From SIG603 sp963589785 (GTDB lineage: Bacteria > Bacillota > Clostridia > Oscillospirales > Acutalibacteraceae): 15,803 nt of DNA. Position 1 is the stretch's first letter; every line of letters starts with the position of its first letter. The stretch spans positions 1 through 15,803 of the forward strand of contig CAVAMJ010000028.1 of NCBI GenBank assembly GCA_963589785.1. The letters are read 5' to 3'. The notes below the pieces were generated by a model. The model did no database searches and was not told the origin of the DNA. It saw nothing but the letters and a program-made list of their open reading frames with translations. The translations under genes were made by a program, and so were the position numbers. Of this stretch, positions 1 to 7,380 are shown in pieces.

Positions 1-58
1 GTGGGCTCCGCCCACACCCGTTCGCTTTTTGTAAAAAGCGAAACCAAAAACTTTTATT
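1..58. repeat. Interspersed inverted-repeat element, left copy
   Basis: This stretch holds two hairpins: GTGGGC (1-6) with GCCCAC (10-15), and TTCGCTTTTT (21-30) with AAAAAGCGAA (33-42). The reverse complement of about 16-58 closely matches the last 45 bases of the window (15757-15796): an AAAAGTTTTTG arm, then the TTCGC/GCGAA hairpin, then CGGG. So the window contains two copies in opposite orientation. The element begins 8 bases past the histidine kinase stop codon and may act as its 3' end structure, but there is no clean U-tract after the hairpin. I recall similar short palindromic repeats downstream of genes in gut Firmicutes; that is memory, not a search. Confidence 0.7.
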
Positions 59-65
59 TTTTAGA

Positions 66-1631
66 TTATTCGCCGTCTTCGGCTATATCGAGCTCAAACC
101 AGAACGTACTTCCTACCCCTATCGTGCTCACAACTCCATATGCGCCGCCGTGCAGATCGAGTATCTTCTTGACTATGGATAGTCCCAGTCCCGTTCCTCT
201 TTGTGCTCTCTTATGCGCTTTATCTACTTTATAGTATCTGTTCCAGATATTCTGTAGCTGATCTTGCGCTATTCCCTCGCCTGTATCCGTCACGCTCACT
301 CGAACTCTTTCGCCGTTTCTCTCCTGTTTGATTGAAATCGACTTATCTTCGCCTGTATACGTGAGTGCGTTATTTACAAGGTTATACACGACCTGAGAAA
401 TTTTCAGTTCATCTGCGACAACCCATATTTCTTCATCGTAGTCAAATGTGAAATGATAATCGGACAATTTATCATAGCGGTGAAGTATCGCTTTTATGCT
501 CTGCGTGAGGTTCATCAGGTTCGGCTCAATTTTCATATTGCCTGATTCAAGCTTGCTTATATCAAGCATATCATTGACAAGGCTTGTCAGTCTCTCTGTC
601 TCGTCAATTATGACTTGGACATTCTGCGGTGTGTTCTCTCCAGGAATATCTCGCATAACCTCGCTGTATCCCTTTATCATCGTGAGCGGTGTTCTCAAAT
701 CGTGAGATACGTTTGCAATAAGCTCTCGTCTGAGGCTCTCTACCTTATCGAGCTCTTTTCTCGCATAATTGAGCGTATCGGCAAGCTCGCTTGTTTCTTT
801 TGAACCGAATTTCTTAAATTCCGTTTCATAATCGCCCTCGGCAAGCTTCTTTGCCGACTCATTGATAGACTCAATCGGCTTAGAAATTCCTTTTGAGAGT
901 AAAACCGCGAGCACGATTGCCATAAAGATCATGACCGCCGATATTGCCACAAGGAGAATTTCGAGAGTATTTCTCGTCGCATCCACGGGCGTAAGCTCTG
1001 CTGTCAGCACTATCATTCGGCTGTCTCCCGATGAGACAGAACAAAGCTTGATATAAACAAAACTTTCTTCCTTGGACATCGCAAACTGACCATAACGCTC
1101 CTTGCCGCCGAGCGTGAAAATTTCTTCACCGCCCGAATTTGAGACCTTGGAGTAAATCTCGCATGCCATATCTGAGCCGAGCATATCGAAAAAGTCGGAT
1201 CTGCCGTTTACGATACTTACAATTTTAGAGCCGTACTCATCGGTCAGCATTATTTCGAGGTTTTTGTCACGGCAAATATCCATGAGTTCCTCAATGTAGT
1301 CATCATCGTCAAGCTTTGAGACTACCTCCGTCATGGTGTGGCGAACCTCATTCTTTTTTATAAGCTTATAGAACGGATTGAGCAGTGCAATCTGGAAAAT
1401 CCAAAGCAGTGCAAGAATAACCACGGTGAAAAGTCCGAATCCCGCAAGAAGCTGGGTTCTAATCGGGTATCTCTTTCTCTCCTTTTTCTCACGCTTTCTG
1501 AAAAACGGAAGTTTTGGCTTTTTTTGCTTATCAAATTCAATCGGTTCAGCTTGTTCGTCTTGTCTCTCCTCGCTTGCCTCCTCATTTGTGACGGCAAGTG
1601 CGGTGGGAACTAATTCAGTATCAGCATTCAA
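66..1631 (-). CDS. Sensor histidine kinase of a two-component system
   Basis: Membrane sensor kinase, 521 aa, that would autophosphorylate on His and pass phosphate to the regulator encoded just upstream. A basic cytoplasmic N-terminus (residues 1-58) precedes transmembrane helix 1 (about 60-85), an extracytoplasmic sensor of about 135 residues with no motif I recognise, transmembrane helix 2 (about 223-246), and a HAMP linker (about 247-300). The HisKA H-box is NVSHDLRTPL with phospho-acceptor His310. The ATPase domain has the N-box around NLVNNAL (417-423), DTGEGI (449-454) and GTGLGL (479-484). All catalytic motifs are intact. The start is TTG at 1631, overlapping the end of the regulator gene by 11 nt; an AGAGGAG lies about 12 nt upstream, a loose spacing. 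The only nearby ATG is out of frame and closes after four codons. The signal sensed is unknown. Confidence 0.93.
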   Translation of the reverse strand: MNADTELVPTALAVTNEEASEERQDEQAEPIEFDKQKKPKLPFFRKREKKERKRYPIRTQLLAGFGLFTVVILALLWIFQIALLNPFYKLIKKNEVRHTMTEVVSKLDDDDYIEELMDICRDKNLEIMLTDEYGSKIVSIVNGRSDFFDMLGSDMACEIYSKVSNSGGEEIFTLGGKERYGQFAMSKEESFVYIKLCSVSSGDSRMIVLTAELTPVDATRNTLEILLVAISAVMIFMAIVLAVLLSKGISKPIESINESAKKLAEGDYETEFKKFGSKETSELADTLNYARKELDKVESLRRELIANVSHDLRTPLTMIKGYSEVMRDIPGENTPQNVQVIIDETERLTSLVNDMLDISKLESGNMKIEPNLMNLTQSIKAILHRYDKLSDYHFTFDYDEEIWVVADELKISQVVYNLVNNALTYTGEDKSISIKQERNGERVRVSVTDTGEGIAQDQLQNIWNRYYKVDKAHKRAQRGTGLGLSIVKKILDLHGGAYGVVSTIGVGSTFWFELDIAEDGE

Positions 1632-2307
1632 AACGGTATCCGACTCCTCTTATTGTAACAATGAATTTTGTGTACGGGCCGAGACTCTTTCTCAAAAGCT
1701 TGATATGAGTATCGAGTGTTCTGTCGTCTCCGTAAAAATCATATCCCCACACATTTGAGATAAGCTTATCTCTTGTGAGGGCAATGCCTCTGTTTGCCAC
1801 GAGGTAATCAAGAAGGTCATATTCCTTCGGTGAAAGATTGACTCTCTCGCCGTCCACCGTGACAATTCTGCTTGTATAATCTATCGTAAGTCCTTCCGCA
1901 GTGAAGGTTTCGTGAGAATCCTCAGGCTTCGAGACATTCACGCGGCTCATAATTGCGTTAACTCTCATCATAAGCTCCTTAGGTGAGAACGGCTTAACGA
2001 CATAATCGTCTATACCAAGCTCAAAGCCGTGAATTCTGTCGTACTCCTCGCCTCTTGCCGACAGCATGAGAACAGGCACGGAGCTCACTTTTCTAATTTC
2101 TTTAACTGCAGAAAATCCGTCAAGCTCAGGCATCATGACGTCCATTATGATTATATCGAACTTATCCGGTGTCTGTCTGACTATATTCACCGCCTCCATA
2201 CCGTCTGCGGCTTCAAATACCTTATGACCCTCAAATTCTGCATATTTCTTAATTATCATTCTGATTCCTGTTTCGTCATCAACCACGAGAATATTATAGC
2301 TGTTCAT
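1621..2307 (-). CDS. OmpR/PhoB-family response regulator
   Basis: DNA-binding response regulator, 228 aa, partner of the overlapping kinase gene. The receiver domain (about 1-120) shows the acidic pair Asp10-Asp11, the phospho-acceptor Asp56 in MDVMMP, Ser83 at the Thr/Ser position and the conserved Lys105 in VVKPF. The C-terminal winged helix (about 128-228) has the NLSPKEYDLLDYLV and RTLDTHIKLLRKSLG signatures of OmpR regulators and ends in GVGYRFEC. I chose ATG at 2307 because AAGGAG sits 7 nt upstream; a GTG at 2313 would lie right against that site. A TATAAT hexamer at 2333-2338 (minus) could be the -10, but I see no clear -35. Target genes cannot be told from the sequence. Confidence 0.94.
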   Translation of the reverse strand: MNSYNILVVDDETGIRMIIKKYAEFEGHKVFEAADGMEAVNIVRQTPDKFDIIIMDVMMPELDGFSAVKEIRKVSSVPVLMLSARGEEYDRIHGFELGIDDYVVKPFSPKELMMRVNAIMSRVNVSKPEDSHETFTAEGLTIDYTSRIVTVDGERVNLSPKEYDLLDYLVANRGIALTRDKLISNVWGYDFYGDDRTLDTHIKLLRKSLGPYTKFIVTIRGVGYRFEC

Positions 2308-2473
2308 AAGCACACTCCTTATTTGTAATATGATTATATTTTAATATTGTTTTGTGAATATAGTGTGATAAGCCATTGAATGATTTACGGAAATCCTGTT
2401 AATTAGAGTGTAAAATATTTTCTTCTTGATGGCAAGCATATGTACAATTAATTTACATAAAGCTAACGCTTGC

Positions 2474-2502
2474 TTGCAAATATACTCCTCAAGTGTTAAA
2501 AT
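2474..2502 (+). promoter_or_regulatory. Promoter of the small Cys-rich protein gene
   Basis: TTGCAA (2474-2479) and TAAAAT (2497-2502) are separated by 17 bp. The predicted start near 2509 gives a leader of about 33 nt ending in a GGGGGTGA ribosome binding site. The site lies in the divergent gap between the regulator operon and the 2542 gene. Confidence 0.55.
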
Positions 2503-2541
2503 ATATGTGGGTATAGTTTTTTGTATTTTAGGGGGTGACCT

Positions 2542-2763
2542 ATGTTTACATTCAGAAAAAAGCGTAAAACCCGTGTTTTCGGTGCAAACATCGAGCCGAC
2601 ATGCGAGCTTTGCAGATTTAACGGCGGCAAGGACAAACCCTTTTGCGTAAAGGGTCGTGACTGCAAAAAGGTTTGCAGAAAGTATGTCTATGACCCCTTA
2701 AAGCGAGAACCCGACACTTCTCCCAAACTTTTGGAATATACCGAAGACGATTTTTCTCTTTGA
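2542..2763 (+). CDS. Small Cys-rich protein, likely metal-binding, function unknown
   Basis: A 73-aa protein with a basic N-terminus and five cysteines in the spacing C-x2-C-x10-C-x5-C-x3-C (Cys21, 24, 35, 41, 45), followed by a KYVYDPLKREP segment and an acidic C-terminus. The cysteine layout suggests a small zinc-binding or structural knuckle; this is inference. The YDPLKR...P and acidic end remind me of a small conserved protein widespread in Clostridia and annotated only as hypothetical. Expression is well supported: a GGGGGTGA ribosome binding site 3 nt before ATG, a promoter upstream and a terminator 8 nt after the stop. It is divergent from the two-component operon and convergent with citrate synthase. 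No function is proposed. Confidence 0.8.
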   Translation: MFTFRKKRKTRVFGANIEPTCELCRFNGGKDKPFCVKGRDCKKVCRKYVYDPLKREPDTSPKLLEYTEDDFSL

Positions 2764-2770
2764 GAATTAC

Positions 2771-2810
2771 AAACACCTCCTGTGTTAATCGCAGGAGGTG
2801 TTTTCTTCTC
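2771..2810. terminator. Shared bidirectional terminator
   Basis: A perfect 12-bp stem, AAACACCTCCTG (2771-2782) with CAGGAGGTGTTT (2792-2803), with a 9-nt loop and a T-rich tail on the plus side. It lies between the convergent ends of the 2542 gene and citrate synthase and probably serves both. The tail on the minus side is weaker. Confidence 0.8.
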
Positions 2811-2813
2811 ATA

Positions 2814-4190
2814 TTAAACTCTTTCGTCAAGCGGAATATACTCTGTTTTTCCGGGAAGTGCCCTGTAAGCCGGTCGCATAATTCTGCCGCCGGTCTCAAG
2901 CTCCTCTATTCTGTGAGCACACCAACCGGCAATTCTCGCAACAGCAAAAAGCGGAGTGAAGAGATCCTCAGGAATACCAAGCATCTCGTAAACAAGTCCC
3001 GAATAGAAATCGACATTAGCACTGACAACCTTGTTAGAACCTTTGACATTAAGGAATGCCGTCGGTGCAAGTCGCTCGATTCTCTCATAGAAGTCAAATC
3101 TTTCTGCGAAGTCACCCTTCTTTGCCGCAAGCTTCTTAGCCTGTTCCTTAAGAATGACCGCTCTGGGGTCGCTTTTCGTGTAAACGGCATGACCGATACC
3201 GTATATAAGTCCGCTGTGGTCGCCCGCTTCGCCTCGAAGAATTTTCTCAAGGTAAGCCTCGGTTTCATCATCACTTGTCCAGTCGTGCACACCCGCCATG
3301 AGGTCTTTCATCATTTCGATAACCTTGTGGTTTGCGCCGCCGTGACGGAAGCCCTTAAGAGAGCCGATAGCGGCGCCCATCGTGGAATAAATATCCGTCT
3401 CTGCCGAAGTCAAAACACGTGCGGTAAAGGTGGAGTTGTTACCGCCGCCGTGCTCTGCGTGAAGCGACATACACAAATCGAGAAGTCGAGCTTCCTCGTC
3501 GGTGAATTTCTTGTCCTCTCTTATCGCATTCAAAATGGACTCAGCCGTGGAGTGACCTTTCTCAAACGGATGGAAGAACATACTCTGTTTATCATAAAAA
3601 CGTCTTTTAACCTGATAAGCATAGCTCATCATAGCCGGTAATTTTGCTATAAGCTCAATCGACTGCTTCATATTGTTCTCAAGCGAGAGATTATCGGGGT
3701 CATCGTCATAGGAATAAAGCGTCAGAACACCACGAGCCATTTTGTTCATGATATTCTTGGACGGGTTCTTCATGATAACGTCCTCGGGGAAGTACTCCGG
3801 AAGCTCACGGTTCTCATAGAGAATTTCGCAAATCCTGTCGTACTGTCTTTTTGTCGGCAAATGACCGAAAATAAGAAGCCAAACTACCTCCTCATAGGAA
3901 AACCTGTTCTCGTTGCGGCAACCGTTAATTATATCTGCGACATCTATCCCCCTGTAGGTCAGTCGGCCTTCATCGGGAATTTTGTCGCCGTCATTGATGA
4001 TATAACCGTGAACATTACAAATATGAGTAAGTCCCGCCATAACACCTGTGCCGTCGCTGTTTCTGAGCCCTCTTTTTACCTTATTGTTGGCAAAATCTTC
4101 CTTGGTAATGATATTGTTCTTGCGATATTCTTCGCACAACTCATGGAGGACATCGTTTCCGCTTCCGAAAAGCATACTTTCAATTGGCAT
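2814..4190 (-). CDS. gltA: Citrate synthase (long clostridial type)
   Basis: Condenses acetyl-CoA and oxaloacetate to citrate; in anaerobic Clostridia this usually feeds an incomplete cycle toward 2-oxoglutarate and glutamate. The 458-aa product is longer than the roughly 370-430 aa of many bacterial enzymes because of an N-terminal extension of about 50 residues, a form I associate with Clostridia. The catalytic set is visible: His247 in LHAEHGGGN, His334 in GIGHAVYTKSDPRA and Asp394 in NVDFYSG, plus the CoA and citrate-binding region AGWCAHRIEE (421-430). The start is ATG at 4190 with AAGGAGG 8 nt upstream. It has its own promoter and a leader hairpin. No aconitase or isocitrate dehydrogenase gene is adjacent, so the rest of the pathway must lie elsewhere. 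Confidence 0.96.
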   Translation of the reverse strand: MPIESMLFGSGNDVLHELCEEYRKNNIITKEDFANNKVKRGLRNSDGTGVMAGLTHICNVHGYIINDGDKIPDEGRLTYRGIDVADIINGCRNENRFSYEEVVWLLIFGHLPTKRQYDRICEILYENRELPEYFPEDVIMKNPSKNIMNKMARGVLTLYSYDDDPDNLSLENNMKQSIELIAKLPAMMSYAYQVKRRFYDKQSMFFHPFEKGHSTAESILNAIREDKKFTDEEARLLDLCMSLHAEHGGGNNSTFTARVLTSAETDIYSTMGAAIGSLKGFRHGGANHKVIEMMKDLMAGVHDWTSDDETEAYLEKILRGEAGDHSGLIYGIGHAVYTKSDPRAVILKEQAKKLAAKKGDFAERFDFYERIERLAPTAFLNVKGSNKVVSANVDFYSGLVYEMLGIPEDLFTPLFAVARIAGWCAHRIEELETGGRIMRPAYRALPGKTEYIPLDERV

Positions 4191-4246
4191 AGTTATACCT
4201 CCTTATCTGATTCATCAGCGTATTAATTTTCTTTCAACATCACACA

Positions 4247-4268
4247 AAATCCGACTGTGCTCGGATTT
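4247..4268 (-). promoter_or_regulatory. Leader hairpin in the citrate synthase transcript
   Basis: Perfect 8-bp inverted repeat AAATCCGA/TCGGATTT with a 6-nt loop, beginning about 14 nt into the predicted transcript and about 57 nt before the start codon. It has no U-tract, so it is not a terminator. It could stabilise the 5' end or be a protein binding site. Confidence 0.45.
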
Positions 4269-4288
4269 AAATAACACATAGCTTTTAA

Positions 4289-4317
4289 ATTATACCCCAA
4301 TTTTATATCTTTCGCAA
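4289..4317 (-). promoter_or_regulatory. Citrate synthase promoter
   Basis: On the minus strand, TTGCGA (4317-4312) and an exact TATAAT (4294-4289) are 17 bp apart. The start would be near 4282, giving a leader of about 92 nt. In the 315-bp gap between citrate synthase and the nucleotidyltransferase I see only this promoter, the leader hairpin and the terminator at 4451-4498; the AT-rich stretch 4318-4450 shows nothing else. Confidence 0.7.
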
Positions 4318-4450
4318 GTTTTTGAACAATTATTCGTGAAATCTTTCATTTTTCTCTGAAATAGATAAAAAATCAAATAGCAAAACCAAATTAATGAATA
4401 TTTTTAAGACTTAAAACTGCATATTCTTGTGTATATTTGCAATTATATTC

Positions 4451-4498
4451 AAAAAGCAGTGAATAGAATCTAAAATTCCGTTCACTGCTTTTTTGTAT
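4451..4498 (-). terminator. Terminator of the nucleotidyltransferase gene
   Basis: AAAAAGCAGTGAA (4451-4463) pairs with TTCACTGCTTTTT (4481-4493), a 13-bp stem with a 17-nt loop. On the minus strand it starts about 13 nt after the stop codon and ends in a run of T. Confidence 0.8.
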
Positions 4499-4505
4499 CA
4501 ATGCA

Positions 4506-5426
4506 TTAATATTTCAGCGGAGAAGAATAAAGTCCCGACTGCGTGAGCTTCTTCATAGCTTCCACGACAACTGGCTTATCGTCCTTGTAGGTGACGCCGT
4601 ACCACTTGTCTGCGCTTGAAAGCACCTTAACATCGGCTTCGCCTGCTGCTAACATATCGTTAACGACAAAGGGCAAGAAGTATTCGCCCTTCATGGGATT
4701 ATTTTCAATAGCATCCTGTAAAAACTCAGGGAAATCCTCCACAAGCTTATCAACAAAGGACTTTGTAAATCCCCACATATTCATGCTTACAACGGTATTT
4801 TCAGGGAACATTGTCCATGTTTTTCCGTCATCCTCTGTGAATGCCGCACCGCCGTCCTTTGGCTCGATTCTTGTTCTCTCTACTATTCCCGTCAGCATGG
4901 AATTTTCGTCTGTCGAGCAAATTCCTCTTGCCACATGACCGTTCTCCGAAAGAGTTTTCATGAGATCATAGCCGACCATAACGTAATGCTTTTTCTCGCC
5001 GTCCTCTGCGTTTGCAAGGAACTTATAGATTTTCTCGAAAGCCTCTGTTCCGTAGTAATCATCGGAGTTTATTGCGGCAAAGCTTGCATCAAGATATTCT
5101 CTCGCAGAATAAACGGCATGAGCTGTACCCCACGGCTTAACTCTTCCCTCAGGAACGCTGAAACCCTCAGGAATATCGGTAAGCTTCTGGAAAGCATAGT
5201 GCACCTCAAAGTGCTCCTCTGCCCTTTTTCCCACTTTTTCACGGAAATCGGAGTAAAGCTCCTCCTTGATGATAAAGACAACTCTTCTGAAGCCTGCTCT
5301 GTAAGCGTCAAAAAGTGAGTAGTCCATAATAATTTCGCCGTTCTCGCCGATCGGATCGATCTGCTTGAGACCGCCGTATCTTGAGCCCATTCCGGCTGCC
5401 ATGACAACAAGTATCGGTTCTTTCAT
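4506..5426 (-). CDS. Sugar-phosphate nucleotidyltransferase-like protein (paralogue 1)
   Basis: A 306-aa protein of the NTP_transferase fold (glycosyltransferase-A-like), which transfers a nucleotide from an NTP to a sugar phosphate or similar acceptor. The N-terminal nucleotide loop is MAAGMGSRYGGLKQ (9-22), with the G-x-G-x-R-x-GG-x-KQ pattern. GTAHA (100-104) fits the base-binding turn, and SDDYYG (121-126) supplies the likely metal-binding Asp pair. The C-terminal half (VSMNMWGFT, NPMKGEYFLP, DKWYGVTYKDD) is unlike classical glucose-1-phosphate thymidylyl- or uridylyltransferases but is shared with the gene at 10377-11285. Start is ATG at 5426 behind a purine-rich GAGGG. It has its own promoter and terminator, so it is probably monocistronic. 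The substrate is unknown. Confidence 0.85.
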   Translation of the reverse strand: MKEPILVVMAAGMGSRYGGLKQIDPIGENGEIIMDYSLFDAYRAGFRRVVFIIKEELYSDFREKVGKRAEEHFEVHYAFQKLTDIPEGFSVPEGRVKPWGTAHAVYSAREYLDASFAAINSDDYYGTEAFEKIYKFLANAEDGEKKHYVMVGYDLMKTLSENGHVARGICSTDENSMLTGIVERTRIEPKDGGAAFTEDDGKTWTMFPENTVVSMNMWGFTKSFVDKLVEDFPEFLQDAIENNPMKGEYFLPFVVNDMLAAGEADVKVLSSADKWYGVTYKDDKPVVVEAMKKLTQSGLYSSPLKY

Positions 5427-5485
5427 TATATTCGCCCTCTCTTTAATTCGATATTAATTTCAAAAAATTGATATACTCTTGTTAC

Positions 5486-5515
5486 ATTATAAATCCTTTA
5501 GGCATTTCAATTCAA
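5486..5515 (-). promoter_or_regulatory. Promoter of nucleotidyltransferase paralogue 1
   Basis: On the minus strand TTGAAT (5515-5510) and TATAAT (5491-5486) are 18 bp apart. Transcription would start near 5479, about 50 nt before the ATG, just downstream of the LCP gene terminator. Confidence 0.55.
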
Positions 5516-5554
5516 CATAAAAATAAAAATCGGAGAGAAAGATTCTCTCCGATT
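5516..5554 (-). terminator. Terminator of the LCP-family gene
   Basis: A perfect 12-bp stem, AATCGGAGAGAA (5528-5539) with TTCTCTCCGATT (5543-5554), has a 3-nt loop. On the minus strand it starts 8 nt after the LCP stop codon and is followed by TTTATTTTT. Confidence 0.88.
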
Positions 5555-5562
5555 GATTTTAA

Positions 5563-6756
5563 TCAATAGCCGTAATCGGTATCGTCAGAATTATAATCCG
5601 TTTCTTCCGAATCGTAGCTTTCTGTTGTCTCGTCAGTCGAGCTTGATGTGTAATCACCGCTTGCATCATACAAATCCTCGTAGATGAACTCGTGAATATG
5701 GTCAGCCGCTATATCAAGATCATACTTCCACTCCCAAGAACCGCTGTCGTAGTCCTCGTAGAATGTGCCGCCCTCAGGATTTTCATATTCACCCGGAACA
5801 GTGATTCTCTCAACTGTGAAGTTACCTGTAATAAACGATACAAATCCGAGAAGAGTAGATGTGTCAATGCTTGTCTCTGTAAGAGATGCGCACTGCTTGA
5901 TGAGGTTCGGAAGATCTGTGACGCTTACGTTTTGAAGCTTGTCAGCCAAAGCAACAAGAACCTTCTGCTGTCTTCCTGCTCTGTATGTATCAGAGTCGAT
6001 GTAACGAATTCTCGCATAAGCAACAGCCGCAGTACCACACAGATGAACCATTCCTCCCTCAGATGACACAAAATCATCATCAGAAATGCCTGAAGCATCA
6101 CCTTCCTGCCCTCTAAGATTAGTCAAATTGATGTTTACCTGTTCACATTCATCAGCAGACAATTCCAGGTCAACACCACCAAAAGCATCTACAATAGCCG
6201 CTGTCTTTCCGAAGTTAACCGTTGCATAGTCGGTAATATCAAGCTTAAAGTTAGAGTTGAGAACCTTAAGTGCAAGCTCAGGACCACCTATTGAATAAGC
6301 AGCATTGATTTTGTCATATCCCGTTGCAGTGTATGCTTCATCGCCTATGTAAACTCTTGAGTCACGAAGGATACTTGTCATTTTTACCTTATTGTGAATC
6401 TCGTCTACAGAGAGAATCATAATAACATCCGAAAGACCCTTCATATCGTCATCTCTCGAGTCAACACCGAACAGAGCGATATTCTTAATCTCAGGGTTTG
6501 TCTCAACATCAGAAACGATACCGAGAGCATCCTTATCCTTTGTAATAGTGGTTGTGGTCATGCCGCCGAGAAGATACTGCGTGACATATAACATTCCACC
6601 GCCGATTATCATACAAAAACAGCACAAGACTATAATTGCCGCCTTTGCCCCTCTATGTCTTTTCTTTCTCTTTACCCTGTTGTACCTTCTGTACTCGGCA
6701 CTTGAGGTAAAGCTTGAAAGATCTTCAAACTGTCCTGAAGAGTTATTTCTTGCCAT
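5563..6756 (-). CDS. LytR-CpsA-Psr (LCP) family cell wall ligase/regulator
   Basis: LCP proteins sit in the membrane facing outward and transfer lipid-linked glycopolymers (teichoic acids, capsule, secondary wall polymers) onto peptidoglycan. This 397-aa protein has a basic cytoplasmic tail (1-37), one transmembrane helix (about 38-60) and an LCP domain (about 90-275). Visible residues of the pyrophosphate-lipid pocket are FGVDSRDDD (Asp99, Arg101), the SD at 109-110, SILRDSRV (Arg131, Arg134), and ARIRYIDSDTYRAGRQQ (Arg249, Arg251, Arg259, Arg262). The last 30 residues form a low-complexity tail rich in Ser, Thr, Asp, Glu and Tyr. Start is ATG at 6756 with AAAGGTG upstream. It has a strong promoter, a leader hairpin and its own terminator. 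Which polymer it attaches cannot be told. Confidence 0.93.
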   Translation of the reverse strand: MARNNSSGQFEDLSSFTSSAEYRRYNRVKRKKRHRGAKAAIIVLCCFCMIIGGGMLYVTQYLLGGMTTTTITKDKDALGIVSDVETNPEIKNIALFGVDSRDDDMKGLSDVIMILSVDEIHNKVKMTSILRDSRVYIGDEAYTATGYDKINAAYSIGGPELALKVLNSNFKLDITDYATVNFGKTAAIVDAFGGVDLELSADECEQVNINLTNLRGQEGDASGISDDDFVSSEGGMVHLCGTAAVAYARIRYIDSDTYRAGRQQKVLVALADKLQNVSVTDLPNLIKQCASLTETSIDTSTLLGFVSFITGNFTVERITVPGEYENPEGGTFYEDYDSGSWEWKYDLDIAADHIHEFIYEDLYDASGDYTSSSTDETTESYDSEETDYNSDDTDYGY

Positions 6757-6843
6757 CTTGTATTCACCTTTCTGTATTTAGAAAAAAATAAACTGCATTT
6801 TTAATACAATTCGAGTCAAGAAAAAGTCCTTAACGCGAAAAGT

Positions 6844-6871
6844 TGTCATTTGATTTTTACGGCAAATGACA
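6844..6871 (-). promoter_or_regulatory. 5' leader hairpin of the LCP transcript
   Basis: Perfect 9-bp inverted repeat TGTCATTTG (6844-6852) with CAAATGACA (6863-6871). It starts about 7 nt into the predicted transcript and lies about 90 nt before the LCP start. It may be a 5' stabilising hairpin or an operator just downstream of the promoter. Confidence 0.5.
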
Positions 6872-6884
6872 TATTAACTCACAA

Positions 6885-6913
6885 ATTATACTACAACAGC
6901 GTAATCTTTGCAA
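6885..6913 (-). promoter_or_regulatory. LCP gene promoter
   Basis: On the minus strand TTGCAA (6913-6908) and TATAAT (6890-6885) are exactly 17 bp apart. It lies right after the end of the GtrA-like gene, where I see no convincing terminator, so some read-through from the trxB operon is possible. The predicted leader is about 120 nt. Confidence 0.72.
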
Positions 6914-6951
6914 ATTTGAAGCTTGAATTTTACATTATTTTTGCAACTTTT

Positions 6952-7380
6952 TCAATTTTTCTTAAAAACAAAAAGCTTAGAGGCAACATAATTTACCACA
7001 ATTATGATAACATTTGCGACAAGCTTCATGACTGTATCGTTAACGTGAAGCTTTGTGACGAAAATATACATGAGTACAATGTCAAGGACGGCAGAAAAAG
7101 CTCTTGCACCGAAAAACTTGAGCATTTCAAGGAAATTCTCTAAAAATCCGTGTGCGGCACTCTCGAAGACCCACTTCTTATTTGTAACATAAGCAAATAA
7201 AATTGAGAGAAATTCTGCGAGTGCGGTTGCTCCCGTTACGGCAACATTAGAGTTAGCTCCTCCCATAAGTCTAACCAAAATGAGATAGCCACCCCAGTTG
7301 ACTACTGTTGTAAGTCCTCCGAAAAAGACATACAGAATAATTTCCTTGTACTTTACAAAAAGCTCCTTAATCTTTACCAT
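6952..7380 (-). CDS. GtrA-like four-helix membrane protein
   Basis: A 142-aa integral membrane protein with four predicted helices (about 13-36, 45-66, 89-110 and 116-136). The opening KYKEIILYVFFGGLTTVVNWGGYLIL and later AYVTNKKWVF and NYVASKLFVFKK segments are typical of the GtrA/DPMS_TMD family, whose members are thought to flip or assist polyprenyl-linked sugars in glycosylation and wall polymer building. The ATG lies inside the end of trxB (overlap ATGGTAA, 7 nt), with GGAG about 7 nt upstream, so translation is probably coupled. Its placement behind a thioredoxin reductase is unexpected; the LCP gene immediately downstream makes a shared envelope role possible, but that is inference. 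Confidence 0.88.
   Translation of the reverse strand: MVKIKELFVKYKEIILYVFFGGLTTVVNWGGYLILVRLMGGANSNVAVTGATALAEFLSILFAYVTNKKWVFESAAHGFLENFLEMLKFFGARAFSAVLDIVLMYIFVTKLHVNDTVMKLVANVIIIVVNYVASKLFVFKKN

Noticed and set aside
1621..1631. Frameshift between the response regulator and the histidine kinase.
   Set aside because: Both proteins have complete termini; the 11-nt overlap with a TTG start is ordinary translational coupling.
2760..3641. A 293-codon plus-strand frame opposite citrate synthase.
   Set aside because: It lies antisense to a gene with all catalytic residues, begins at the shared terminator and lacks a ribosome site.
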